From: Microvirga lupini
Lineage (GTDB): Bacteria; Pseudomonadota; Alphaproteobacteria; Rhizobiales; Beijerinckiaceae
DNA: 64,000 nt
Assembly: GCF_014191055.1 (NCBI RefSeq)
Contig: NZ_JACHWB010000002.1
Location: 248,001 to 312,000 of the forward strand
Direction of reading: 5' to 3'
Position numbers and translations under genes: made by a program. The notes under the pieces were generated by a model. It saw nothing but the letters and a program-made list of their open reading frames with translations, was not told the origin of the DNA and ran no database searches. This document shows, piece after piece, positions 55,835 to 64,000 of this stretch. How positions within the stretch are numbered: the stretch's first letter is position 1; every line of letters begins with the position of its first letter.

Positions 55835-57139
55835 ATGCATGTCGCGATGATCGGAGCAGGCTATGTGGGCCTGGTCTCCGGCGCCTGTTTTGCGGATTTC
55901 GGTCACGAGGTCTGCTGCGTGGACAAGGATCCGGCCAAGATCGAGGCCCTCAACCGGGGCGAGATACCGATCTTCGAACCGGGCCTGGCCGAGCTCGTCG
56001 CCAAGAACGTGCGCGAGGGCCGCCTCACCTTCACCACCGACCTGTCCCAGGCGGTCAGGGCCGCCGAGGCCGTGTTCATCGCTGTCGGCACCCCGTCCCG
56101 GCGCGGCGACGGCCATGCGGATCTGTCTTATGTCTATCAGGCCGCCCGCGACATCGCCGCGGCAATCGATGGCTACACGGTGGTGGTGACCAAATCCACC
56201 GTGCCGGTCGGCACCGGCGACGATGTTGAGCGCATCATCCGCGAGACCCGGCCGGAGGCGGATTTCGCCGTGGTGTCCAACCCGGAATTCCTGCGCGAAG
56301 GCGCGGCGATCGCCGATTTCAAGCGCCCGGACCGCATCGTCATCGGCACCGATGACGAGCGCGCCCTGAGCGTCATGAACGACATCTACCGGCCGCTCTA
56401 TCTCAACCAGTCGCCCGTGCTCGCCATGTCCCGGCGCACGGCGGAGCTGACGAAATACGCCGCCAACGCGTTCCTCGCCACCAAGATCACCTTCATCAAC
56501 GAGATCGCGGATCTGTGCGAGCATGTAGGCGCCAACGTACAGGACGTGGCCCGCGGCATCGGGCTCGACAACCGCATCGGCGCCAAGTTCCTGCATGCGG
56601 GCCCTGGCTATGGCGGCTCGTGCTTCCCGAAGGACACTCTCGCCCTGATCAAGACGGCCCAGGACCACGAGGCGCCGATCCGTCTCGTCGAGACGGTGGC
56701 GGCGGTCAACAGCCAGCGCAAGCGCGCCATGGGCCGCAAGGTGATCGCGGCCTGCGGCGGCTCCGTGCGGGGCAAGACCGTGGCGGTGCTGGGCCTGACC
56801 TTCAAGCCGAACACCGACGACATGCGCGACGCCCCCTCCCTCGACGTGATCACGGCCCTGCAGGATGCGGGCGCCCGGGTGAAGGCGTACGATCCGGAAG
56901 GCATGCAGGCGGCCAGCTCCATGCTGACGGACGTGACCTATGCCCGGGATGCCTATGACTGCGCCCGCGATGCCGATGCCCTGGTGCTCGTCACCGAGTG
57001 GGACATGTTCCGGGCGCTCGACCTGCGCCGCCTGAAGGCGGCTCTCGCCTCCCCGGTGGTGGTCGATCTGCGCAACGTCTACCGCCCCGACGAGATGCGC
57101 CGCCACGGCTTCACCTATGTGAGCATCGGACGCCCCTGA
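55835..57139 (+). CDS. ugd: UDP-glucose 6-dehydrogenase
   Basis: A 434-residue enzyme oxidising UDP-glucose to UDP-glucuronate with two NAD. NAD site: MIGAGYVGLVSGACFADFGH; catalytic cysteine in GPGYGGSCFPKDTLALI; lysine in LTFKPNTDDMRDAPS. The product feeds exopolysaccharide, LPS and galacturonate synthesis. ATG 55835 after GGGGAG is the family start; the frame is open to 55517 but the extension overlaps the asparaginase gene. Confidence 0.94.
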   Translation: MHVAMIGAGYVGLVSGACFADFGHEVCCVDKDPAKIEALNRGEIPIFEPGLAELVAKNVREGRLTFTTDLSQAVRAAEAVFIAVGTPSRRGDGHADLSYVYQAARDIAAAIDGYTVVVTKSTVPVGTGDDVERIIRETRPEADFAVVSNPEFLREGAAIADFKRPDRIVIGTDDERALSVMNDIYRPLYLNQSPVLAMSRRTAELTKYAANAFLATKITFINEIADLCEHVGANVQDVARGIGLDNRIGAKFLHAGPGYGGSCFPKDTLALIKTAQDHEAPIRLVETVAAVNSQRKRAMGRKVIAACGGSVRGKTVAVLGLTFKPNTDDMRDAPSLDVITALQDAGARVKAYDPEGMQAASSMLTDVTYARDAYDCARDADALVLVTEWDMFRALDLRRLKAALASPVVVDLRNVYRPDEMRRHGFTYVSIGRP

Positions 57140-57224
57140 GCCGGGATCGGGGATCGGCTTGCGCGCCGGTCCCGCCGATGCCATGAGAGAGGCATCTTAG
57201 AGACAGCGCTACCGGGAGCGGCCC

Positions 57225-57461
57225 ATGCAGACCTTCTTCGTCGAGATCAAGTGCAAGCTCGGCAAGACTTACGCCGTCGCGAACGCCTTGGCGGACCGGG
57301 AGATCGCGTCCGAGATCTATTCGACCGCCGGCAACTACGACATTCTCGCCAAGTTCCATGTGGATGACGGCGTCGATATCGGCCACTTCATCGCCGAGAA
57401 CGTCCAGAGCATTCCCGAAATCGCCGACACCCACACCATCATCACCTTCAAGGCGTTCTGA
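57225..57461 (+). CDS. Stand-alone Lrp/AsnC ligand-binding (RAM) domain protein
   Basis: A 78-residue protein consisting only of the RAM domain of Lrp/AsnC regulators (FFVEIKCKLGKTYAVANALA, IYSTAGNYDILAKFHVDD, PEIADTHTIITFKAF). It has no DNA-binding part. Such proteins may bind amino acids or form mixed oligomers with full Lrp proteins. A GGGAGC stands before the ATG. Confidence 0.88.
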   Translation: MQTFFVEIKCKLGKTYAVANALADREIASEIYSTAGNYDILAKFHVDDGVDIGHFIAENVQSIPEIADTHTIITFKAF

Positions 57462-57630
57462 AGATTTGGCCTGACGTCAGGGTCCGGTCGGGAACGATAA
57501 ACCATCTCATTCGCGGCCGCGTCCCATGGTGACGAGAATGGCCGAATGTTTGGCCAGGTTTCAGGTGTTTCCAAGCACAGCACGTGACCGCTAGCCGGGA
57601 TAACATCGGGCATTCTTCAAGGAGAGGCCG

Positions 57631-58296
57631 ATGTCACCTCGCATGGACTGGCAACAGGTCTACCGGTTCTGGTTCCCGGTCGATCTCTCGACTGCCGACA
57701 TCGCCGCCCATTGGCAGATGCTCGCCTGGTGGATGCGCGGGGGTGCCAATGCGGAGCTGATACGTTTCGCGCCTGTGGTGCAGGCGGCACGATCCGGGCA
57801 ATTGAACCACTGGCAGGAAACGCCACTTGGGCGCCTGTCGCTCATCATCGTTCTGGACCAGTTCCCTCGCGGCATCTTCGCCGGAGCGGCCGAGGCCTAT
57901 TCGTCGGACCAGGATGCGTTGAAGATCGCCGAGGACGGCCTGCGGAACGGGCATTACGATGCCCTGCGGAGCCCCTATGAGCGGTTCTTCCACCTGCTCC
58001 CCCTCGCCCACACGGAGGGGCCGGATCATCTGGAGCGGATGAGGCGCATCGCGGCGATCTCGGAGCGGGCGATCGAGGAGGCTCCCGAGCACCTCAAGCC
58101 CGTCTGGCAGTTCTCGCTGAGCCAGGCCCTGGCCAATCTCGAGGTCATTACCCGCTTCGGCCGGTTCCCGCATCGCAACCCGGTTCTGGGCCGCAGCTCC
58201 ACGCCGGAGGAGTTGACCTATCTGGCGAAAGGCGACTTCGTGCATATGCGCACGCTGCCGGCCTCGGCCTCATCGGCGATCAGCGCAGTCGGGTAA
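57631..58296 (+). CDS. DUF924 family protein
   Basis: A 221-residue helical cytoplasmic protein of the DUF924 (TPR-like) family: VYRFWFPVDLSTADIAAHWQ, GRLSLIIVLDQFPRGIFAGA, SPYERFFHLLPLAHTEGPDH and FGRFPHRNPVLGRSSTPEE. Function is unknown. AAGGAGA precedes the ATG. A compact motif set close to the family consensus makes the assignment safe. Confidence 0.9.
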   Translation: MSPRMDWQQVYRFWFPVDLSTADIAAHWQMLAWWMRGGANAELIRFAPVVQAARSGQLNHWQETPLGRLSLIIVLDQFPRGIFAGAAEAYSSDQDALKIAEDGLRNGHYDALRSPYERFFHLLPLAHTEGPDHLERMRRIAAISERAIEEAPEHLKPVWQFSLSQALANLEVITRFGRFPHRNPVLGRSSTPEELTYLAKGDFVHMRTLPASASSAISAVG

Positions 58297-58323
58297 GAGA
58301 CCCCACGCGTGTGGCCGCCCTCT

Positions 58324-59412
58324 TTACTGGATGACGGCCGTTGCCTCGGCGGTCCGCTCGGCCTGACGGGTGATCTCGGCGAGATACGGGCCGATGCCCT
58401 CATACCCGTCCAGGCGGCGGACGATCTTCGAGTCGATCTTGTTGTAGAGTTCGGCGACGCTCACAGCGCGGCGCTTGCGGCCCTTGCCTTCCATGAAGAG
58501 CCCGGCATTGGCGCGAGCCGCCTTCGGGAAGAGCGCGGAGGCCTTCATGTTCGGGTCCTGATCCAGCACTTCGAGGAACCGGACTGCGCTGGAAGCCCCG
58601 AGGAAATGGGCAAGGTAGAGCTCGGCCTCAGCCAGCTCCCGCTCACCCTGCGCCTGCAGAGCGCGCTCCACGTCCTTGATAAGCTCGCCGGCCATGAGCG
58701 CCGAGAAATAGGGATCCGTGCGCAGGCTCATGATCCAGTCGCGGTCCTTAGCCTCGACGGCGAGTTCGCCGTTCACATAGCGGATGGCATCCGCGGCTGC
58801 CTTGAAGCCGTAATCGGCAGCGTGCTGGTAGACGGTCTCGATCCAGGTGCTGTCGATGAACTGGAACAGGCCCTGGGCCGAGGAGGTGCGGGCCTTTGCT
58901 TCCGGCGAGAGGCTCGATTCCACATCCGCCAAGGTCATCATGTAGACCGGATCGGCGCCCGTTGCATGGGCTGCCTTCAGGATGGAATGCACCAGCCAGC
59001 GCGGCACTTTACGGCCGTTGAACGGGATCAGCTCATCGGGATCCCCCATTTCGGTCTCAGAGATCGTGGGGGATGCCGGCCTCTCGGGCCGCGGCTTCAC
59101 GATGGAGAAGGCGCCATCGAGGATCGCGTTGAAGAGACCCGGATCCTTGGCAAGCTTGGGGGTGAAAGACGCCGACGCCGTCACCACCGAGCCGGTGATA
59201 TCGGCCTGCACCTGCGGGGCTGCGGCAGGCCGCGCCAGAAGGGCGGTGGGGATGGTGGCGACGGCGGCCGGTCCTGCCGTGAGGCCCTGGAAGCCCATGA
59301 TGAGGCCTGCGACCAGGGCAAGATGGATTGAGCGGCGACTTCCGGTTTTGCGCACGTCCGCAACAGGCTGCGGAACTGCGCATAGCAGCGTTCTCGCGTT
59401 ACTCATCATCAC
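58324..59412 (-). CDS. Lytic transglycosylase SLT-domain protein
   Basis: A 362-residue exported protein. The N-terminus has a hydrophobic signal or anchor (IHLALVAGLIMGFQGLTAGP, about 29-48). The SLT domain is in about 150-245: DPVYMMTLADVESSLSPEAK with the catalytic Glu, SSAQGLFQFIDSTWIETVYQ. It would cleave glycan strands with 1,6-anhydro-MurNAc formation. Start at ATG 59412, or the ATG codons two or three residues in. Confidence 0.85.
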   Translation of the reverse strand: MMMSNARTLLCAVPQPVADVRKTGSRRSIHLALVAGLIMGFQGLTAGPAAVATIPTALLARPAAAPQVQADITGSVVTASASFTPKLAKDPGLFNAILDGAFSIVKPRPERPASPTISETEMGDPDELIPFNGRKVPRWLVHSILKAAHATGADPVYMMTLADVESSLSPEAKARTSSAQGLFQFIDSTWIETVYQHAADYGFKAAADAIRYVNGELAVEAKDRDWIMSLRTDPYFSALMAGELIKDVERALQAQGERELAEAELYLAHFLGASSAVRFLEVLDQDPNMKASALFPKAARANAGLFMEGKGRKRRAVSVAELYNKIDSKIVRRLDGYEGIGPYLAEITRQAERTAEATAVIQ

Positions 59413-59580
59413 TTATCCCGCATGACCCGATCGGATGATCAGGCCTTCCCTTGTGTCGTTGTGGGACAAGAGTTGACGGGTAGATGTGTCGAGAATCGGT
59501 CAGCTTGGCCATAAAAAGTAGGCTTTCGCTAACCTTGTCCGGCTTTTCCCCGGGAAATCTTCAGGTTTCTTCCAAAAAAT

Positions 59581-60027
59581 TCAGGATGAGGATTGTGCGA
59601 CAAGCTGTGCATTGGTCCGCTCGAGGCGCTTGGCCAGTTCCCGCATGATAGCCAAGGACATCTGGGGAAACTGGGCCAAGAGCTCCAGGAACACCCTCTT
59701 GTCGATTCGAAGCGCCGTGGTCGGCTCGGCCGCCATGATCGTGGCCGAGCGTGGGGTATCGGACAGGATGCCCATCTCGCCCACCAGGGCGTTGCTCCCC
59801 AGTTCCGCCACCTGAATGTCCCCGCCAGGGGTGTTGAGCAGCACGCTGGCCCGTCCGTCGAGAATGACATAGGCGGCGTCGGACGGGTCTCCCTGGGAGA
59901 AGAACCGCTGCCCGTCGGCGAACTGCACCCGCTCGCTGGTGAAGGCGAGAAGTTTCAGACGAGCGGGGTCCACGTCCCGGAACATCGGGACCTGCCGCAA
60001 GGACTGAACTTCCGTCTCAAGGGTCAT
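59581..60027 (-). CDS. Cyclic nucleotide-binding-fold protein
   Basis: A 148-residue protein made of one cNMP-binding beta-roll: VQFADGQRFFSQGDPSDAAY, VILDGRASVLLNTPGG and LVGEMGILSDTPRSATIMA, where the Arg in DTPRSATI matches the phosphate-binding arginine of true cAMP/cGMP sites. No HTH follows, so it is not a transcription factor. Its ATG overlaps the stop of the ABC exporter gene by four bases, which indicates translational coupling: it may regulate or bind the exporter (inference). Confidence 0.86.
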   Translation of the reverse strand: MTLETEVQSLRQVPMFRDVDPARLKLLAFTSERVQFADGQRFFSQGDPSDAAYVILDGRASVLLNTPGGDIQVAELGSNALVGEMGILSDTPRSATIMAAEPTTALRIDKRVFLELLAQFPQMSLAIMRELAKRLERTNAQLVAQSSS

Positions 60028-62744
60028 GCCACCTCTCCTGCTATCCTCTGGGGGGCCTTCGGCTCAGGCCTGGAGGGCCTTGGAGCCGAAGCGGCCGTCT
60101 CGTTGGTGATGATCTGTCCGTCGCGGAAGCGCATCTGAACATCGAAGGCGTCAGCCTGTCGATCATTCGGGAGCACCATGAACAGGCTTTGTTGGTCGAA
60201 AAGGTCGAGAAGCAGCTGTATGAGCTGCTGGCTGCGCGCTTCGTCGAACGGCGCGAGCGCGCCGTCGATCACGAGAATGTCGGGACGCTTCACCAAGCAG
60301 CGGACAAGGTTGACGCTCGCTCGCTCCTGCGGCGACAGGAGTCGTCCCGCCGTGCCGACCTGATAATCCAGGCCGATCCTTTCGACTTCTTCCTGAAGAT
60401 CGAGTTCGCGAACGACCGCCGCCACAGCCTCCGCGACGCGGGCGCGGGCGTTGGCCACCTGATAGCTGACACGCCCGAACAGGAGGTTGTCCCGCAAGGG
60501 AGCGGCCGCGCAGATCCATTCCGGATCGTAGAATTCGACCCCAGCCGACCCGGCTTTTTCGAGAACCTCGCGGATGAGCCCCCGTGCCTCGACGATCCGG
60601 CCCGTCATGGCCTCGTCGAGAAGGCCCAGGCGATGCCGGGCTTCGATATAGGCCAGGGGCAGCGACAGGAGCCGTGTGCGGTCCTCACGCTTCAGGGTGC
60701 CCTCCCCCCGACCGCGCCGGCGCAGGATGGCCTCGAACTCGGTCAACTCGTCCGCACCGATGAAGGAGAACTGCTCGAATAGGGAATGCCCTGGCGGCAG
60801 GCCTTCGAAGATCTCGGTCATGGTCTCGGCAATCTGCAGGCCCATCTGGACGAGGTCGTCCGTCATGTCCGCCCTGTCGATGGCGCTGCGGAAGAGAGCG
60901 TTGTCGGCAAGGTTGCGCCCCCTGAACTCGTCGGAGATCGGCACGCCGAAGAGAAGGTTTTCCGCGATCGTCGCCTGACTGTTGTAGCGCGCCGGATCGA
61001 AGGGCTCGACCAGATCGGCCATGCCGTTGGACTGGAATGTGTCCCGGAGGCGGTGGCGCGCTTCGACGAGGCGCTCCGCAAGGCTCGTATGGCGCTCGGG
61101 ATCGATCCGGCCGGCAAGGCCGAACAGGTAGATCGTATCGCCCATGCCGACCCTGTCGAGGAGATCGAGGAGGATGCGATCCAGTTCGTTCTCGTCCCTC
61201 ACACCGAGACGCTCGTAATCCACCCACTGATCGGAGATGCTTTCGATCGGATTGCCGGTTCTGAGCGCCTCCGCGATCCGGCGGTCCATCTCCTGCCTGT
61301 CTTCCTTCAGCCGGCCCAGGGGCTTGGAGCGCAGGCCGTAGACGAGATTGTCGCGAATGCTGCCGGGAAACAGGATCGGATCCACGCCCGCGTAGGCGAT
61401 CCTGCGTCCGGTGACGGGAATGGGGAGCTGGGTCAGGTCGCGCTCGCCGATGCGGATCCGGCCGCTGAACTCCAGGCTTCGGCGGGCCAGGATGCGCGCC
61501 AGGAGGCTGGCGGCCGCACCGCCATTCGAGATCAGCGCGATGCTTGTTGGCAATTCGACCGCGAAGCGCCCTCCTTCGATGATCAGGTCTCCATGCGGTC
61601 CCGCGACCCGGATGTCTTCGCCCACAAGTGGACCGACCAGGGGCTTATCCGCCTCCTCAGGCTCACGCGTTTCGAGCAGCGGGCCAAGCCTGTCCTCGGC
61701 GAAGTGCTGGGTGACCTGATCGTATTTCACCTGGACGTCGAGACGCTGCTGGTCCCAATCGATCAGTTCCTTCAGGGGCGGCGGCAATTCTCTGTAAGCC
61801 GCGATGACGGCGACGAGCTGGCCGATATCGAGGGTGCCGCGCAGGGCGAAATAGCCGCCGATGGAATAGAAGAAGAACGGCGTCAGCTGGGCCAGGAAGT
61901 TATTGAGGGTTTTGACGAAGAACTTCCGATTATAGATCTTCAAGCGGATGGTGAAGAGATTGAAGAGGCGGTGCCCGATCTCGGCCCTTTCCCAGCCATA
62001 GGCATTGTGAACATGCACCACCTCGATCCCGTCGAGGACCTCGGCGATGCGCCCGGCCAGCTGACGGGACGCGAGCTGGCGCTGCTTGCCGAGACGCAGC
62101 AATTCGCGCCGCAGCCGCGGGATGATCGTGAACTGCACCGCGATGACCGCGAGCGCGATCATGCCGAGCCAGACGTTCTGCACCATAATGAACACGAGGG
62201 CCGTGATGGCCTGTGTGCCCAGGAACACGGGGGTGATGAAGGCATCGCCGATGAAGCCGCCGATCGGCTCGACCTCGTCCTTGATGATGGTGGCGGTCTC
62301 GGAGGACTTGACGGTTCTGACCGCGTCCGGCGTGAAGCGCAGCACCATGGCGAACAGGTCGAAGCGCATGCGCCGGAGCATACGCTCGCCCAGAACGCCC
62401 TTGGAGACGTTGATCCAGTACTTGAAGGCCCCGTTCACGATCACGAAGAACAGGAACACGAAGGACAGGCCCATGAGCAGGCCGACGCGGCTGACCTGAA
62501 ACCCCTCGAAGATCTCCCATGTGCCGCCACCCAGCCAACTCGGCCAGTCGAAGGCCAGATGGAGGAGAGGCGCGGTCGGGTTCCCGTCGCGGAAGGCCTC
62601 ACCCTGGATAGCCTTGTTCACGATCTGGCGAGGCAGATCGAGCGACATGAAATAAAACGGCAGGGACGCCAGCACGACGGCGCAGATGATCATCTGATCG
62701 CGCTTGGAATGTGTCCAGATATAGCGGAAAAGGCTCTTTTCCAT
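60024..62744 (-). CDS. Large ABC exporter with degenerate, expanded nucleotide-binding domain
   Basis: A 906-residue protein. Membrane domain (about 1-335): helices near 18-36, 88-107, 165-210 and 275-325, with VLDGIEVVHVHNAYGWER as in type I exporters. The ATPase part (370-880) is abnormal. Walker A reads IALISNGGAAASLL (402-415) with no Lys; Walker B is LVIDGALAPFDEA (824-836) with Gly for the catalytic Glu; the signature is LLSPQERASV; no switch His is seen in FMVLPNDRQAD. The segment after the Q-loop occurs three times: SIRDNLVYG (462-470), TIAENLLFG (592-600), PLRDNLLFG (749-757), with EARHRL repeated at 561 and 701. About 300 residues are thus inserted. Classic ATP hydrolysis is unlikely. 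The next gene encodes a cNMP-fold protein. Confidence 0.85.
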   Translation of the reverse strand: MEKSLFRYIWTHSKRDQMIICAVVLASLPFYFMSLDLPRQIVNKAIQGEAFRDGNPTAPLLHLAFDWPSWLGGGTWEIFEGFQVSRVGLLMGLSFVFLFFVIVNGAFKYWINVSKGVLGERMLRRMRFDLFAMVLRFTPDAVRTVKSSETATIIKDEVEPIGGFIGDAFITPVFLGTQAITALVFIMVQNVWLGMIALAVIAVQFTIIPRLRRELLRLGKQRQLASRQLAGRIAEVLDGIEVVHVHNAYGWERAEIGHRLFNLFTIRLKIYNRKFFVKTLNNFLAQLTPFFFYSIGGYFALRGTLDIGQLVAVIAAYRELPPPLKELIDWDQQRLDVQVKYDQVTQHFAEDRLGPLLETREPEEADKPLVGPLVGEDIRVAGPHGDLIIEGGRFAVELPTSIALISNGGAAASLLARILARRSLEFSGRIRIGERDLTQLPIPVTGRRIAYAGVDPILFPGSIRDNLVYGLRSKPLGRLKEDRQEMDRRIAEALRTGNPIESISDQWVDYERLGVRDENELDRILLDLLDRVGMGDTIYLFGLAGRIDPERHTSLAERLVEARHRLRDTFQSNGMADLVEPFDPARYNSQATIAENLLFGVPISDEFRGRNLADNALFRSAIDRADMTDDLVQMGLQIAETMTEIFEGLPPGHSLFEQFSFIGADELTEFEAILRRRGRGEGTLKREDRTRLLSLPLAYIEARHRLGLLDEAMTGRIVEARGLIREVLEKAGSAGVEFYDPEWICAAAPLRDNLLFGRVSYQVANARARVAEAVAAVVRELDLQEEVERIGLDYQVGTAGRLLSPQERASVNLVRCLVKRPDILVIDGALAPFDEARSQQLIQLLLDLFDQQSLFMVLPNDRQADAFDVQMRFRDGQIITNETAASAPRPSRPEPKAPQRIAGEVA

Positions 62745-62905
62745 CAGCCGGGTGATGCCATCTTCATGTGCCTGTGATCCCTCTTTCCGTTCTGTGGCAT
62801 CGCCATAGTTTGACGAGGGGGGCTATTGCAAGGGTAGAGATAGCTGGCCTAACGTCAATAAACGATACACCAATTTCCATTTCTTGCCCACCAAGGGAAG
62901 CCTGC

Positions 62906-64000
62906 ATGGCAAATGCGGTCATGGAGCCGAGAACAGAGACAGGCCTGCCCCTGGTCAAGTCCCGCCCGGGAGCAAGAGTTCTCATCTACAGCCACGACAC
63001 GTTCGGGCTCGGCCATCTGCGCCGGTCGCGGGCGCTTGCCAATGCCATCGTGGAGGCGCAGCCGGGCACCTCGGTGATTATCATCTCGGGATCGCCCGTG
63101 ATCGGCAACTTCGAGTTCGAGAGCGGGGTCGACTACATCCGCATTCCGGGGGTGACCAAGCTGCCGGACGGTGATTACCGCAGCCTCAATCTCAACGTGA
63201 CCCTGGACGAGGCGGTGGGCCTGCGCCAGGCGCTCATTCTCCAGGCAGCCAAGGCCTTCCAGCCGGACGTGTTCATCGTCGACAAGGAGCCCACGGGGTT
63301 CCGTGGCGAGGTCGTGCCGGCCCTCGACTATCTGCAGGCGACCGGCTGCCGTCTCGTGCTCGGCATCCGCGACGTCATGGACGAGCCGGCCCTCCTTGTC
63401 CCGGAATGGGAGCGCAAGGGCGCAAAAACGGCTCTGATCCGCTACTACAACGAGATCTGGGTCTACGGCCTCAAGGACGTCTATCAGCCGCTCAAGGCGC
63501 TCGACCTGCCCCCGGAGGTGGAAAGCCGGATCACCTATACCGGCTACCTGCGCCGGGATGTGCCGCCGACCCCATCCCTGACCAAATACCCCAAGATCAC
63601 CAAGCAGCCCTTCATCCTGGTGACCACCGGCGGCGGCGGCGACGGGGACGACCTGATCGACTGGGTGATCTCGGCCTATGAGGCCGATGCAAACCTTGAA
63701 CAGCCGGCCCTGATTCTCTTCGGCCCGTTCATCGACCGAGACAAGCGCCGCTCCTTCGTCGACCGCATCGCCCGGCAGCCGAAGCTCGATGTGATGTCCT
63801 TCGACAACAAGATAGAATGGCTCATGAAGAAAGCCGACGCGGTGGTGGCCATGGGCGGCTACAACACCTTCTGCGAAGCCCTGTCCTTCGACAAGCGCAC
63901 CCTTATCGTCCCGCGCACGCGGCCCCGGCTGGAGCAGTATATCCGGGCGGTGGAGGCCGAGCGTCTCGGCCTCGTATGCATGCTGAGCGACTACAACGAG
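62906..64000 (+). CDS. Predicted glycosyltransferase, COG4671-like (partial, 3' end beyond window)
   Basis: The first 365 codons of a GT-B-fold glycosyltransferase, still open at the window edge. Visible: LIYSHDTFGLGHLRRSRALA (the GxGHxxR N-terminal loop as in MurG-like enzymes), ILVTTGGGGDGDD, and in the C-terminal half DAVVAMGGYNTFCEALSFDK with RTRPRLEQYIRA, the UDP-sugar site. It is like COG4671 proteins; donor and acceptor are unknown. AAGGGAAG precedes ATG 62906. It is divergent from the ABC exporter (161-bp gap), suggesting common regulation and a role in making or exporting a cell-surface glycan. Confidence 0.83.
   Translation, partial: MANAVMEPRTETGLPLVKSRPGARVLIYSHDTFGLGHLRRSRALANAIVEAQPGTSVIIISGSPVIGNFEFESGVDYIRIPGVTKLPDGDYRSLNLNVTLDEAVGLRQALILQAAKAFQPDVFIVDKEPTGFRGEVVPALDYLQATGCRLVLGIRDVMDEPALLVPEWERKGAKTALIRYYNEIWVYGLKDVYQPLKALDLPPEVESRITYTGYLRRDVPPTPSLTKYPKITKQPFILVTTGGGGDGDDLIDWVISAYEADANLEQPALILFGPFIDRDKRRSFVDRIARQPKLDVMSFDNKIEWLMKKADAVVAMGGYNTFCEALSFDKRTLIVPRTRPRLEQYIRAVEAERLGLVCMLSDYNE

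Overview
The window is high-GC chromosomal DNA from an alphaproteobacterium of the Hyphomicrobiales (Rhizobiales). The gene content points to a Methylobacteriaceae or Microvirga-like organism: several HWE-family histidine kinases, a FATGUY-type lone receiver, a MucR regulator, FtrA, a split methylmalonyl-CoA mutase with MeaB, an HpnK-type deacetylase and many domains of unknown function typical of the order (DUF1491, DUF6456, DUF2336, DUF1214, DUF1254). There are no rRNA or tRNA genes, no CRISPR array, no transposase and no phage genes that I can see. The genus is an inference.

Layout. 1-7.4 kb: the end of an HWE kinase, an orphan TakP-like TRAP binding protein, a DUF2939 protein, an AI-2E family permease, then a signalling cluster (single receiver, Crp/Fnr regulator, GAF-PAS-HWE kinase). 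7.4-12 kb: a YcgN protein and an operon of a class A penicillin-binding protein with DUF1214, DUF1254 and GNAT genes. 12-20 kb: small conserved genes, a DUF2336 protein, a CMD-like protein, a peptidoglycan-binding protein with DUF1491, SufE, DUF6456, a divergent rhodanese/ftrA pair and mucR. 20-29 kb: oligopeptidase B and two tandem PAS-GAF-PAS-PAS-HWE kinases whose catalytic 570 bp are almost identical, then an isochorismatase-like hydrolase and an acidic membrane protein. 29-35 kb: Fe/Mn superoxide dismutase, a deacetylase divergent from a polyprenyl-phosphate type glycosyltransferase plus murJ, then a small secreted protein, a cupredoxin and an ECF sigma factor. 35-43 kb: adenylate cyclase, vWA protein, aminotransferase, haloacid dehalogenase, M20 dipeptidase, GNAT and a HerA-like ATPase. 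43-54 kb: methylmalonyl-CoA mutase small and large subunits with two small secreted paralogues between them, an SDR, a GH16 enzyme with RTX-like repeats, and MeaB. 54-64 kb: ReAV-type asparaginase, UDP-glucose dehydrogenase, a lone RAM domain, DUF924, a lytic transglycosylase, and a cluster of a degenerate ABC exporter with a cNMP-binding-fold protein, divergent from a predicted glycosyltransferase cut by the window edge.

The strongest leads are: (1) the ABC exporter at 60024-62744, whose nucleotide-binding domain lacks the Walker A lysine and carries three copies of an 'RDNLLFG'-like segment, overlapping a cyclic-nucleotide-binding-fold gene; (2) two same-spaced ECF-type promoters (GGGAACC-15 nt-CATCYAA), one before the sigma factor gene and one before the DUF/cupredoxin pair; (3) recent homogenisation of the catalytic domains of two tandem kinases; (4) a deacetylase plus glycosyltransferase pair resembling the Francisella NaxD/FlmF route; (5) two families of intergenic palindromic repeats, four copies of each.
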